DNA of 64,000 bases from Sphingomonas faeni (GCF_003053745.1 NZ_QAYE01000003.1:248001-312000); one strand, 5' to 3'; shown: positions 1 through 11,058, numbered from the stretch's first letter. A program made the numbers and translations. The notes: generated by a model from the letters alone, not told the origin.

Positions 1-150
1 TACGCAATGTCGCGCGGGCTGGACCAGGAGGCGGCGGTGGCGCTGATCGTGAATGGCTTTGCGCGGGAAGTGCTGCAGCAACTGCCGATGGAGTTCGCGG
101 TGGAAGCGCAGAAGCTGCTGGGGATTTCGCTCGAGGGCTCCGTGGGATGA
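1..150 (+). CDS. sufB: SufB, C-terminal fragment (Fe-S cluster scaffold)
   Basis: The window opens inside this gene; the last 49 codons are present and end in TGA. The residues resemble the SufB C-terminus ([20 protein letters not shown], then a tail ending SLEGSVG). SufB is the scaffold subunit of the SufBC2D complex, on which Fe-S clusters are built in the cytoplasm. The call rests on this tail and on the sufC-sufD-sufS genes directly downstream. About 100 bases and a hairpin separate it from sufC, unlike the overlapping junctions later in the operon. Confidence 0.85.
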   Translation, partial: YAMSRGLDQEAAVALIVNGFAREVLQQLPMEFAVEAQKLLGISLEGSVG

Positions 151-159
151 CCCTTTGCT

Positions 160-191
160 CCCGTCATTCCCGTCTTCGCAGGAATGACGGG
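160..191. repeat. Hairpin between sufB and sufC
   Basis: An 11-bp perfect stem, CCCGTCATTCC (160-170) with GGAATGACGGG (181-191), and a 10-base loop. It resembles one arm of the paired hairpin repeats found elsewhere in the window (compare 58179-58268). No T-run follows, so it is not an obvious terminator; it may modulate RNA stability between sufB and sufC. Confidence 0.7.
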
Positions 192-249
192 ATGGGGTTG
201 GGGCAGCTGGCGCCGCGCATTTTAGAGATTTGGAATTGGGCTACATTCG

Positions 250-993
250 ATGCTGAAAATTGAAAACCTCCACGCCGAGATCGACGGCAAGGAAATCCTC
301 AAGGGCCTGTCGCTCGAAGTGAACGCGGGCGAGGTGCACGCGATCATGGGGCCGAACGGCGCGGGCAAGTCGACGCTGGGTTATGTGCTCGGCGGGCGGC
401 CCGGTTATGAGGTCACCGCGGGGTCGGTGACGTTCGACGGCGTCGACCTGCTCGAGCTGGAGGCGCATGAGCGCGCCGCGGCGGGCGTGTTCCTCGGCTT
501 CCAGTATCCGGTCGAGATCCCCGGCGTGTCGAACGTCCAGTTCCTCCGCGAGGCGCTCAACGCGCAGCGCGCGACGCGGGACGAGAAGCCGCTGTCCGGC
601 GGCGAGTTCCTGAAGCTCGCGCGCGGGCAGGCGGATCTGCTCGGCATGGATTACGACATGCTCAAGCGGCCGGTGAACGTCGGCTTTTCGGGTGGCGAGA
701 AGAAGCGCAACGAGATGGTCCAGATGGGCATCGTCAACCCGAAGTTCGCGATCCTCGACGAGACCGATTCGGGGCTCGACATCGATGCGCTGCGCGTCGT
801 CGGTGACGGCATCAACCGCATCATGCGCGCGCCCGACAAGGCGGTGCTGCTGATCACGCATTACCAGCGGCTGCTCGATTACGTGGAGCCGGACTTCGTC
901 CACGTGCTGGCGGACGGCAAGATCGTCCGCTCGGGCGGCAAGGACCTCGCCAAGCAGCTCGAGAGCGAAGGCTATGTGGGGATCGCCGCGTGA
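250..993 (+). CDS. sufC: SufC, Fe-S assembly ATPase
   Basis: ABC-type ATPase of 247 residues that drives SufBC2D during cluster assembly. Walker A GPNGAGKST lies at residues 34-42, the signature FSGGEKKR at 146-153, and Walker B ILDETDSGLD with D170 and E171. There are no membrane segments, as expected for a soluble ABC ATPase, and the length is normal for SufC. The ATG at 250 begins the conserved MLKIENLHA start. The stop overlaps the sufD GTG start (GTGA), so the two are probably translationally coupled. Confidence 0.97.
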   Translation: MLKIENLHAEIDGKEILKGLSLEVNAGEVHAIMGPNGAGKSTLGYVLGGRPGYEVTAGSVTFDGVDLLELEAHERAAAGVFLGFQYPVEIPGVSNVQFLREALNAQRATRDEKPLSGGEFLKLARGQADLLGMDYDMLKRPVNVGFSGGEKKRNEMVQMGIVNPKFAILDETDSGLDIDALRVVGDGINRIMRAPDKAVLLITHYQRLLDYVEPDFVHVLADGKIVRSGGKDLAKQLESEGYVGIAA

Positions 994-2069
994 CGATGCT
1001 GCTCGACCTTCCCTCGACGCGCGAGGAATCGTGGCGTTGGGGTGATCCGGCGGCGATTGCGGCGGCGGCCGGACTGCCGCGCGGCGCCGCGCTGGACGCC
1101 GATGCGTGGTTTTTGGACCTGCCGGGTGCGCGTGCGCTGTTTGTCGATGGCGTGCTGGATCAGGGTCGAAGCGATCTGCGCCACGTCACGATGACGGCGA
1201 TACATGGTGGCGAGCACGCGCTTGGTCGTCGTACAACGGGCAACGGTTGGTCGATCCGGGTCGAGGCGAATGCCGGCGTTGAGCTTCTCCAGATCGTCCA
1301 CATCGCGACCGGCGGCGAGAACCAGCTTCCGGCCGAGATCGTGCTTGCCGATGGCGCAAGAGCGTCGGTGGTCGAGACCTATGTCGGGGCTGGCTGGTCG
1401 AACCGGTCGACGCGGATGGCGCTTGGTAAGGGTGCGAAACTTACGCGGGCGGTGCGGTTGCTTCAGGCCGGTGGTTTCGTGTCTTTGCGCGACGAGGTCG
1501 AGATCGGTGCCGAGGCGAGCCTGATCGTCACTGTGTTGGGCGCGGGCGATGCCGGGACGCGGATCGATGGGGCGATCACGGTGACGGGTGACGATGCGTT
1601 CGCAGAATATGGCGGCGCGTTGCTGACGCGGAACGACCAGCGGCAAGAGTGCGCGGTGTCGGTGCGGCATGCCGCGCTGAACGGGCAGAGCAAGCAGATC
1701 TGGCGTGCGGTCGCTGCGGACAAGTCGACGGCCAGTCTTGCGGCGCGGGTCGAGGTCGCGCGCGATGCGCAGAAGACCGACGGCGTGCAGTCGTTGCGCG
1801 GGTTGCTGTTGCAGCGGACCGCGACGGTCAATCTGAAGCCCGAGCTGGAGATCTTCGCGGACGACGTGAAGTGCGCGCATGGCGCGACGGTCGGCGAACT
1901 CGATCAGCGCGCGCTGTTCTACATGCAGAGCCGCGGCATCCCGCATGCCAAGGCGCAGGCGCTGCTCACGCGCGCGTTCGTCGGTGATGCGTTCGTGCAG
2001 ATCGCGGACGAGACGGTGCGCGAGGCTTTCGTTGCGGACGCCGATGCGTGGCTGGAGCGGGCATTGTGA
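990..2069 (+). CDS. sufD: SufD, Fe-S assembly scaffold partner
   Basis: 359-residue SufBD-family protein, partner of SufB in SufBC2D and linked to iron entry and cluster assembly. The family shows in its second half: the QRQECAVSVRHAALNGQSKQ stretch followed by DDVKCAHGATVGELDQ and ALFYMQSRGIP, which is the classic SufB/SufD C-terminal region. GTG 990 overlaps the sufC stop; an ATG two codons later is an alternative start. The stop overlaps the GTG start of sufS. The N-terminal half is divergent, as is normal for SufD. Confidence 0.95.
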   Translation: MTMLLDLPSTREESWRWGDPAAIAAAAGLPRGAALDADAWFLDLPGARALFVDGVLDQGRSDLRHVTMTAIHGGEHALGRRTTGNGWSIRVEANAGVELLQIVHIATGGENQLPAEIVLADGARASVVETYVGAGWSNRSTRMALGKGAKLTRAVRLLQAGGFVSLRDEVEIGAEASLIVTVLGAGDAGTRIDGAITVTGDDAFAEYGGALLTRNDQRQECAVSVRHAALNGQSKQIWRAVAADKSTASLAARVEVARDAQKTDGVQSLRGLLLQRTATVNLKPELEIFADDVKCAHGATVGELDQRALFYMQSRGIPHAKAQALLTRAFVGDAFVQIADETVREAFVADADAWLERAL

Positions 2070-3280
2070 GCGTGATCGCCGACGTTCGTCCCCTGGATCG
2101 CCTGTCGGACTTCCCGGCGATCCCCGAGGGCTGGGCGTATCTCGATACCGCTGCCACTGCGCAGAAACCGCAGGTCGTGGTCGACGCGATCACGCGCGCG
2201 TATGGCGAGACTTACGCGACGGTGCACCGCGGCGTGTACCAGCGGTCCGCCGACATGACCGTCGCTTACGAAGCGGCGCGTAAGGCCGTGGCACGGTTCA
2301 TCGGCGCGGGATCGTCGGACGAGATCGTGTTCGTGCGCGGTGCTACCGAGGCGATTAATCTTGTCGCGCAGTGCTGGGCTGGGACGCAGTTGAAGGCGGG
2401 CGACCGCATCCTGCTCTCCATGCTCGAACATCACTCGAACATCGTGCCGTGGCAGATGATCGCGGAAGCGCGCGGCGTCGCGATCGACGTTTTGCCGTTG
2501 ACGCCCGACCACCGCATCGATCTCGACGCTATGGAGCGGATGATCACGCCCGCGCACAAGCTGGTCGCGCTCGGGCATGTCTCGAACGTGCTTGGCTCGG
2601 TGCTCGATGCCAAGCGCGCCACCGAGATCGCGCATTCGGTCGGCGCGAAGATCCTGCTCGACGGGTGCCAGTCGGTGCCGCGGATCACGGTCGACGTGAA
2701 GGCGATCGGCTGTGATTTCTACGTGTTCTCCGGGCACAAGCTGTACGGGCCGACGGGGATCGGCGTGCTCTGGGCCAAGCCGGAACTGCTCGACGCGATG
2801 CCGCCGTACCAGGGCGGTGGGTCGATGATCGACAAGGTGTCGTTTGCGAAGACCACCTATGCGCCGCCGCCGGGACGGTTCGAGGCGGGGACGCCGCATA
2901 TCGTCGGGGCGCTCGGGCTGCATGCCGCGATCGACTATGTCGAGAGCATCGGGCTCGACGCGATCCACGCGCATGAGACCGCGCTGGTGACCGCCACGCG
3001 CGAGGCGCTGTCCGGGATCAATTCGGTGCGCCTCTATGGCCCGGCGGACTCGGCGGGGATCGTGAGCTTCACGATCGAGGGGGTTCATCCGCACGACATC
3101 GGCACCATATTGGACGAAGAGCGCGTTGCGATCCGTGCCGGCCATCATTGCGCGCAGCCGTTGATGGAGGCGCTGGGCGTCGAGGCGACCGCACGCGCGA
3201 GCTTTGGCGTGTATAACGGGCCGGCGGACGTCGAGGCGCTGGTGCGCGGTATCGAGCGAGTAACGAGGATTTTTGGATGA
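2066..3280 (+). CDS. sufS: SufS, cysteine desulfurase
   Basis: PLP-dependent desulfurase of about 404 residues that takes sulfur from cysteine for Fe-S assembly. The PLP lysine is in FSGHKLYG (about K225) and the active-site cysteine that carries the persulfide is in RAGHHCAQP (about C362); both hallmarks of the SufS/CsdA group are intact. I choose GTG 2066, which overlaps the sufD stop as GTGA; the frame is open to another GTG at 2048. The stop overlaps the ATG of sufT. No sufE is visible in the window. Confidence 0.96.
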   Translation: MSVIADVRPLDRLSDFPAIPEGWAYLDTAATAQKPQVVVDAITRAYGETYATVHRGVYQRSADMTVAYEAARKAVARFIGAGSSDEIVFVRGATEAINLVAQCWAGTQLKAGDRILLSMLEHHSNIVPWQMIAEARGVAIDVLPLTPDHRIDLDAMERMITPAHKLVALGHVSNVLGSVLDAKRATEIAHSVGAKILLDGCQSVPRITVDVKAIGCDFYVFSGHKLYGPTGIGVLWAKPELLDAMPPYQGGGSMIDKVSFAKTTYAPPPGRFEAGTPHIVGALGLHAAIDYVESIGLDAIHAHETALVTATREALSGINSVRLYGPADSAGIVSFTIEGVHPHDIGTILDEERVAIRAGHHCAQPLMEALGVEATARASFGVYNGPADVEALVRGIERVTRIFG

Positions 3281-3738
3281 GCGATCGGTTTGAGATCGAG
3301 GAAGTCGACGCGGTGGCGTCCCCCCCCAAGGCGCGCGTCGTCATGGAGACGGACTCCGACGCCGAGCGGAAGCGCGATTATCTCGCGGGATTTCTGGCGC
3401 AGAAGCCGCAGGTGGACTCGCCCGGCGAGCCCGGTGGCGCGGTGTACGATGCGATCATCGATGCGCTGAAGGAGATCTACGATCCCGAGATCCCGGTGAA
3501 CATCTATGACCTGGGGCTGATCTACGGCGTCGAGGTGACCGAGGACGGGCATGCGGTGGTGGCGATGACGCTGACCACGCCGAACTGTCCGGTCGCGGAG
3601 TCGATGCCTGCCGAGGTCGAGATGCGGGTCGGGTCGGTGCCGGGGGTCGGGTTTGCGGAAGTGAACCTGGTCTGGGATCCGCCTTGGGATCCGCAGAAGA
3701 TGTCGGACGAGGCTAAGTTGGAGCTAGGTATGCTCTGA
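3277..3738 (+). CDS. sufT: SufT, MIP18/DUF59 Fe-S maturation factor
   Basis: 153 residues. The C-terminal ~100 form a MIP18/DUF59 domain: DPEIPVNIYDLGLIY, then TTPNCPVAESMP with the characteristic cysteine. The N-terminal ~45 residues are charged and probably flexible. SufT proteins assist Fe-S maturation or carrier loading, especially at high demand, and commonly sit in SUF operons. It starts with an ATGA overlap on sufS, so it belongs to the same operon. A paired-hairpin repeat separates it from the next gene. Confidence 0.93.
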   Translation: MSDRFEIEEVDAVASPPKARVVMETDSDAERKRDYLAGFLAQKPQVDSPGEPGGAVYDAIIDALKEIYDPEIPVNIYDLGLIYGVEVTEDGHAVVAMTLTTPNCPVAESMPAEVEMRVGSVPGVGFAEVNLVWDPPWDPQKMSDEAKLELGML

Positions 3739-3747
3739 CTTCTGCTT

Positions 3748-3860
3748 CCCCTCCCGCTTGCGGGAGGGGGCAGGGGGTGGGCTCACGCTCACCTCGCGAA
3801 CGACGGTTATGAGTGGCTTGCCGGGAGCCCACCCCCGGCCCCTCCCGCTTACGGGAGGGG
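3748..3860. repeat. Paired-hairpin repeat, type C (sufT/sufA gap)
   Basis: Two CCCCTCCCG/CGGGAGGGG hairpins (3748-3769 and 3839-3860) lie about 70 bases apart. The inner flanks are also complementary: GGGGGTGGGCTC pairs with GAGCCCACCCCC. The whole element can fold as one long dyad. The same design recurs at 38762, 40495 and 41154. Confidence 0.85.
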
Positions 3861-3876
3861 GGAAGGAAGGACGATC

Positions 3877-4230
3877 ATGGCGACGACATTGCGAGCACGG
3901 CCGGCGGCGCTGAACCTCACGGCGACGGCGCACGCGCGGATCGCCGACCTGATGGCTCGGGCGCCGGAGGATGCGATCGGGGTGAAGCTGTCGACGCCTA
4001 AGCGTGGGTGTTCGGGGCTGGCCTATTCGGTGGATTACGTGACCGAGGCTAAGCCTTTCGATGAACGGATCGATACGCCGGGGGGGACCTTGTTCGTCGA
4101 TGGCGGGTCGATCCTGTATCTGATCGGGTCGACGATGGATTGGGTCGAGGACGACTTCACCGCTGGCTTCGTGTTCCAGAATCCCAACGCCAAGGGTGCG
4201 TGCGGTTGCGGCGAGAGCTTTACCGTTTGA
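3877..4230 (+). CDS. sufA: A-type Fe-S carrier (SufA/IscA/ErpA family)
   Basis: 117-residue HesB/IscA-type carrier that accepts clusters from SufBCD and passes them to apo-proteins. The three ligand cysteines are present: C45 in KRGCSGL, and C109 and C111 in the tail GACGCGESF. ATG 3877 follows the G-rich end of the repeat (GGGAAGGAAGG), which supplies the ribosome binding site. It closes the SUF operon. SufA cannot be told from ErpA by sequence alone; the operon position favours SufA. Confidence 0.92.
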   Translation: MATTLRARPAALNLTATAHARIADLMARAPEDAIGVKLSTPKRGCSGLAYSVDYVTEAKPFDERIDTPGGTLFVDGGSILYLIGSTMDWVEDDFTAGFVFQNPNAKGACGCGESFTV

Positions 4231-4252
4231 ATTCCGGCATCAGATAGCTTGT

Positions 4253-4300
4253 GTCCCCGCGAAAGCGGGGACCCAGACTGGGCTCCCGCCTTCGCGGGAG
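4253..4300. repeat. Paired-hairpin repeat, type A
   Basis: Hairpin GTCCCCGC/GCGGGGAC (4253-4272), a CCCAGACTGGG spacer, then hairpin CTCCCGC/GCGGGAG (4283-4300). The two hairpins differ in their stem sequence. Close relatives occur at 18092 and 37112. With the next element it fills the 304-base gap after the SUF operon. Confidence 0.85.
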
Positions 4301-4346
4301 AACAAGGACGAGCGGACTGCCGTTCGATTTCGTCTCCCCTCTACCA

Positions 4347-4444
4347 CCCCGGCGAAGGCCGGGGCCCAGTTGGGAGAGGCTGCTGACATAGTGTTGCGCA
4401 TCGTCACGATGACCTTGCCAACTGGACCCCGGCCTCCGCCGGGG
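4347..4444. repeat. Paired-hairpin repeat, type B
   Basis: Hairpins CCCCGGC/GCCGGGG at 4347-4364 and 4427-4444. They are flanked inside by complementary CCCAGTTGG and CCAACTGG arms across a ~45-base spacer. Copies of the same unit occur at 18174 and 26952. Apart from repeats and the downstream ribosome binding site, nothing else is seen in 4231-4534. Confidence 0.85.
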
Positions 4445-4534
4445 AGGATATTGTCGCTCGGGTAGCGGTTGGCTGTTGGCCTTGCCCCCCGGTCACGACC
4501 TGTGCCACTCCCCGCGCAAGAAGAGGGGATATCC

Positions 4535-5926
4535 GTGGCCAGTCTGTTCCGCCGAAAAATCGTCACCGAGCAGCCGCCCGAGCACCAGCTCGCGCGGACG
4601 CTGTCGTGGCCGCATCTCGTGGCGATGGGCGTCGGCGGGATCGTCGGCACCGGCATCCTGACGCTAATCGGAGTCGGCGCAGGGCTCGCGGGCCCCGCCG
4701 TGATCCTGTCCTTCATCATCGCCGGCGGGATCTGTGCCTGCGCGGCGCTCGCCTATGCCGAGATGGCGACGATGATCCCCGCCTCGGGCAGCGCGTACAC
4801 CTACAGCTATGTCGTGCTCGGTGAGCTGATCGCATGGGTGATCGGCTGGTCGCTGATCCTCGAATACTCGCTCGTCGTGTCGACCGTCGCGGTCGGCTGG
4901 TCGGGCTATGCCGCGCCATTGCTGCGCGGAGCGTTCGGGTTTCCCGAGGCGCTGACGCTCAGCCCCGAACTTGGCGGTATTCTCAACGTGCCGGCGATCT
5001 TCATCATCGCGGTCGTCGCGGGCGTGCTGTCGTTCGGCACGCGCGAGAGTGCGACGCTGAATGCGGTGCTGGTCGGCGTGAAGATGATCGCGCTCGCCGT
5101 GTTCGTGTTCATCGCGCTGCATTATTTCAACAGCGCCAACCTGCACCCGTTCATGCCCTACGGCTTCCCAAAGGCCGTTCAGCCCGATGGTGCCGAGCGG
5201 GGCGTCATGGCGGCGGCGGCGATTATCTTCTTTGCGTTCTACGGATTCGACGCGATCTCAACCGCGGCGGAGGAGACGAAGAATCCGGGGCGCGATCTCG
5301 CGATCGGGATCGTCGGGTCGATGGTCGCCTGCATCGCGATCTACATCCTCGTCGCGGTCGCTGCCGTCGGCGCGCTGTCGTACACGCGTTTTGCAGGGAG
5401 CGCGGAGCCACTCGCGCTGATCCTGCGCGAGATTGGCCGGCCGGGGTTCGCGACGTTTCTTGGTGCGTCCGCGGTGATCGCGTTGCCGACGGTGCTGCTC
5501 GCGTTCCTGTTCGGACAGAGCCGGATCTTCTTCACGATGGCACGCGACGGCCTGCTCCCGCTGAGCCTCGCCAAGGTTTCAAAGCGTGGCGCTCCCGTGC
5601 GGATCACGTGGATCACCGCGGCGATCGTCGCGGTGATTGCAGGCCTATTGCCGCTGGCCGAGATCGCCGCGCTGGCCAACGCGGGCACGCTCGCCGCATT
5701 TGTGGCGGTCTGTGCGTGCATGCTGGTGATGCGTCGCCGTGCGCCCGATGCGGTGCGGACGTTCCGGGCACCGGCTGCGACGCTGGTCGGGACGATCGGT
5801 ATCCTCGGCTGCCTGTATCTCTTCTTCAGCCTGCCCTCGAAGACGCAGCTCTATTTCGGGCTGTGGAACCTGCTCGGGCTGGTGATCTACTTCGTTTACG
5901 CACGCCCAAGAGCGCTCGCCGAATGA
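4535..5926 (+). CDS. APC-family amino-acid permease
   Basis: 463-residue inner-membrane transporter with about 12 hydrophobic segments. It carries the APC signature near the N-terminus (MGVGGIVGTGIL in the first helix) and the family pattern ASGSAYTYSY. It resembles the CAT/YhdG-type cationic or general amino-acid permeases, but the substrate cannot be read from sequence. GTG 4535 is chosen because AAGAGGGG lies just upstream; an open extension to 4469 runs through non-conserved, repeat-adjacent sequence. The stop overlaps the mtnP start (ATGA), suggesting co-transcription. Confidence 0.9.
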   Translation: MASLFRRKIVTEQPPEHQLARTLSWPHLVAMGVGGIVGTGILTLIGVGAGLAGPAVILSFIIAGGICACAALAYAEMATMIPASGSAYTYSYVVLGELIAWVIGWSLILEYSLVVSTVAVGWSGYAAPLLRGAFGFPEALTLSPELGGILNVPAIFIIAVVAGVLSFGTRESATLNAVLVGVKMIALAVFVFIALHYFNSANLHPFMPYGFPKAVQPDGAERGVMAAAAIIFFAFYGFDAISTAAEETKNPGRDLAIGIVGSMVACIAIYILVAVAAVGALSYTRFAGSAEPLALILREIGRPGFATFLGASAVIALPTVLLAFLFGQSRIFFTMARDGLLPLSLAKVSKRGAPVRITWITAAIVAVIAGLLPLAEIAALANAGTLAAFVAVCACMLVMRRRAPDAVRTFRAPAATLVGTIGILGCLYLFFSLPSKTQLYFGLWNLLGLVIYFVYARPRALAE

Positions 5927-6795
5927 GCGGCTGGACGATCGGGATCATCGGCGGCTCGGGGCTGTATGCCGTCGATGGGATCGAGGACGGTCGCTGGCGG
6001 ACGGTGGAGACGCCCTGGGGCGAGCCGTCCGATGCGATCTTTACCGGGCGCGTTGGGCATGTCGGAGTCGCGTTCCTGCCGCGGCATGGGCGGGGGCACC
6101 GGATCTCGCCTTCGGAGCTGAACGCGCGGGCGAATATCGATGCGTTGAAGCGGCTTGGCGTGACGGACGTGTTGGCGGTGTCGTCGGTCGGCTCGCTGGT
6201 CGAGCAGCGGCCGCCGGGGAGTTTCACCGTGGTCGACCAGTTCATCGATCGGACCAAGGGCCGTGTGTCGAGCTTCTTCGGAACGGGCCTCGTCGCGCAT
6301 GTGTCGATGGCGGACCCGGTTTGTCCGCGGCTCTCGCGCTATGCCGCCGACGCCGCGGGTGAGGCGGGCGCGCAGGTCGACGACCGCGGCACGTATCTCG
6401 CGATGGAAGGCCCGCAATTCTCGACGCGCGCGGAAAGCCTGCTTTACCGGCAATGGGGGTGCGACGTGATCGGGATGACCGCGATGCCCGAGGCGAAGCT
6501 CGCACGGGAGGCGGAGCTTCCGTACGCGCTGGTCGGGATGGTGACGGATTACGATTGCTGGCGCGAGGACGAGGTGGGCGTCGATGTCGCGCAGGTCGTG
6601 GCGCGGCTTGGTGCGAATGCGGGGAAGGCTCGGGCGATGGTGATGGCGCTGCTGCGCGCGTTGCCGGTGGAGCGGGAGGCTTCGCCGATCGATACGTGCC
6701 TCGATAGCGCGATCATTACGGCGCGGGAGGCTCGCGATCCGGCGCTGGTGGCGAAGCTGGATGCCGTGGCGGGGCGGGCGCTTTCTCGGGGCTGA
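5923..6795 (+). CDS. mtnP: S-methyl-5'-thioadenosine phosphorylase
   Basis: 290-residue PNP/MTAP-family enzyme that splits methylthioadenosine into adenine and methylthioribose-1-phosphate during methionine salvage and polyamine turnover. Family motifs in order: IGIIGGSGLY, PRHGRGHRISPSELNARANI (phosphate and substrate pocket), VSSVGSL, and EGPQFSTRAES followed by IGMTAMPEA (purine site). The length is typical. It is translationally coupled to the upstream permease by an ATGA overlap. No mtnA or other salvage gene is in the window. Confidence 0.93.
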   Translation: MSGWTIGIIGGSGLYAVDGIEDGRWRTVETPWGEPSDAIFTGRVGHVGVAFLPRHGRGHRISPSELNARANIDALKRLGVTDVLAVSSVGSLVEQRPPGSFTVVDQFIDRTKGRVSSFFGTGLVAHVSMADPVCPRLSRYAADAAGEAGAQVDDRGTYLAMEGPQFSTRAESLLYRQWGCDVIGMTAMPEAKLAREAELPYALVGMVTDYDCWREDEVGVDVAQVVARLGANAGKARAMVMALLRALPVEREASPIDTCLDSAIITAREARDPALVAKLDAVAGRALSRG

Positions 6796-6818
6796 GGTTT
6801 AGCCTCACCCTCACCCTT

Positions 6819-6839
6819 CCCTCTCCCGATGGGAGAGGG
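6819..6839. repeat. Short hairpin after mtnP
   Basis: Perfect 9-bp stem CCCTCTCCC/GGGAGAGGG with a GAT loop, 24 bases after the mtnP stop. There is no T-run. A second hairpin of the type A stem (CTCCCGC/GCGGGAG) follows at 6904-6921. These may protect or mark the mRNA end. Confidence 0.6.
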
Positions 6840-6994
6840 GGAGACGCCGAAGGCGGCAAGGTTGAGGGCAGGGGGCGCTAGCGTCAGCGCTTGGAACCCT
6901 GGGCTCCCGCTTTCGCGGGAGAACGAGGTTGGGCCGCGCTCCGTGAAAAGTTCGTCATTCGCCGCGTTCGACATATCCCTGCAACATATCGGGG

Positions 6995-7115
6995 CGAAGG
7001 GGAGTGCGTCGCCGCTCCCTCTCCCCCTGTGGACGGCGATTTGACCGGGTCTCCCCTGTCCCGGTCTTCTCCCTGAACTACGGGGCGATCCTTGCGATCG
7101 CCCCGCCTTTTTTTT
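6995..7115 (+). ncRNA. Candidate trans-acting small RNA with UCUCCC loops
   Basis: This lies in the 522-base gap between mtnP and the convergent acnA. In order: a CU-rich stretch TCTCCCCCTG (7020-7029); a 7-bp hairpin GACCGGG/CCCGGTC (7043-7066) whose loop is TCTCCCCTGT; a third copy TCTCCCTG (7068-7075); then a strong terminator at 7081-7115. The repeated motif is complementary to Shine-Dalgarno-type sequence. This is the layout of alphaproteobacterial RNAs with anti-SD loops (the alpha-r14/SuhB and CcsR type). No open reading frame of note is present. The 5' end is a guess; I see no convincing promoter, only a weak CATATC at 6985-6990. Confidence 0.55.
7081..7115 (+). terminator. Rho-independent terminator, rightward
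   Basis: Perfect 10-bp stem CGGGGCGATC (7081-7090) with GATCGCCCCG (7096-7105), a 5-base CTTGC loop, then CC and eight Ts (7108-7115). The T-run is on the + side, so it stops rightward transcription, from the candidate small RNA or mtnP. It does not serve acnA, which runs leftward. Confidence 0.9.
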
Positions 7116-7175
7116 GGTTGGGAGTGCGCGCCTTCGTCAACTCGCGCAGATCGTCCTTCATCATCCGCAAATACA

Positions 7176-7260
7176 CGTCATCCCAGCGAACGCTGGGATA
7201 TCCCTCTTGGTGGGCGACGTGTGCCGCACGGGAATATCCCAGCTTTCGCTGGGATGACGG
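7176..7260. repeat. Paired-hairpin repeat, type F
   Basis: Hairpins CCCAGCG/CGCTGGG (7182-7197) and CCCAGC/GCTGGG (7238-7253). The outer ends CGTCATCCC and GGGATGACG are complementary, so the whole unit closes as a dyad. It lies just beyond the acnA stop. Confidence 0.8.
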
Positions 7261-7317
7261 TAGTTGTCTGGGCTGAAGCGTAATCGTCCCGAATCGCTCC
7301 GGGACGACGTTTTAGTC

Positions 7318-10002
<2,685 letters not shown>

Positions 10003-10206
10003 AGGGGTCCTTCCCGTGGGCGTCGGGCCGCCGGGCGCCGAGGGGAAAGCAGCCGTATAGGCCACGCGGGCGCGTCGGGGACCGAGCGAAAAATGCTGTT
10101 ACCGGAGGGGCCTTAGCAAGGGGGAGCGCATCGGGGAAGGGCGCGGGAGTGCCGTGGGCCGGTTATTCCGCCTTCGCGTTGCCGGGTGGACGCGTACGCC
10201 GGCGCG

Positions 10207-10557
10207 TCAGGCGGGACCGTCGCTTTCGTGGACGCCGGCCGCGCGTCGCAGGAACATGTTCATGCGATCGACCGCGGAACGGGTGAGCGTTATCGTACTG
10301 CCGTCCGCATAGGGCTCGATCTGCGCATCCGCGACGAGATGGGCGAGCCAGCGCTGGCCCACCGCCGGCGGCGTCTTCGTGAGCGCCATCAAGTCGGGTG
10401 CGGTAATGGCCTCATCGCTGGCTTCGGCGACGAACAGCCGCAGCAGCATGTTCCATGCGTGTTCGTCGAAGATCTCGCTGGGGAATATCTCGCCGCGCAT
10501 GTCGCGCACCGTGAGGAGGTTTGCTGCCGTGCGAGCCGAGTCGGTGTCGATTGCCAT
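10207..10557 (-). CDS. Hypothetical protein, possible small winged-helix fold
   Basis: 116 residues from ATG 10557. The middle (FPSEIFDEHAWNMLLRLFVA, then ITAPDLMALTKTPPAVGQRW) reads like a MarR-like winged helix: a helical lead, a possible recognition helix, then a wing-like ADGSTITLTRSA before a terminal helix. I do not recognise the family. The frame is open upstream to 10908 but that part is low-quality and no good ribosome binding site is seen for any start. A small gene lies divergently about 130 bases away. DNA binding is inference only. Confidence 0.6.
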   Translation of the reverse strand: MAIDTDSARTAANLLTVRDMRGEIFPSEIFDEHAWNMLLRLFVAEASDEAITAPDLMALTKTPPAVGQRWLAHLVADAQIEPYADGSTITLTRSAVDRMNMFLRRAAGVHESDGPA

Positions 10558-10688
10558 GCGCCAACATGACAGATCGCGCTTGCGTCGCGCTAACAAAAAT
10601 CTTGTCATCATCGAGACTAACTCAGGTTGGTAACGGCCATGATAACCTTTCACATTGCGCGGCGTCGCATCAGCCACGAACAGACGGT

Positions 10689-10838
10689 ATGGGACACGAG
10701 ACCGACGACACCCAAGCTCTTCGCGACGCCATCGAACACGCTCTGGCGATCGCCGACGCTCAGCAGCGACACCTGACGGCAGCGTTGCTTGCGCATTGCC
10801 TCGACGAACTGGCGGATAATCCCTCGGCAAGCGCCTGA
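10689..10838 (+). CDS. Small hypothetical protein (49 aa)
   Basis: MGHETDDTQALRD start, then a helical LAIADAQQRHLTAALLAHCL segment and a short tail. Composition is that of a small amphipathic helical protein. No Shine-Dalgarno sequence is visible before ATG 10689. It lies divergent to the winged-helix-like gene. Codon use looks coding (high G/C at third positions), but at this length the call is tentative and no function can be assigned. Confidence 0.4.
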   Translation: MGHETDDTQALRDAIEHALAIADAQQRHLTAALLAHCLDELADNPSASA

Positions 10839-11058
10839 TAGTCTCAACCTCCGTGCTTGCCGCGCGCGCAGTGAAGGGGACGTCGCGGCGAAAGTTCGAA
10901 TGGCCCAAGTCGGACTTGCGGTGACAATTTTACAACGTTTCGCGACGGAATATTACAGCAACGTGAACGATGCGTAGTCATTGATTGCGTTCCCAAAATG
11001 GTCTGCATACCCTCAGCGAATTGGCGCACGTCCCACAGCGGGCGGCGCGAACAAGGGG

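Noticed and set aside
4834..5922. Open extension upstream of mtnP
   Set aside because: It runs out of frame through the permease, is Arg-rich, and MtnP begins at ATG 5923 with a clear ATGA overlap.
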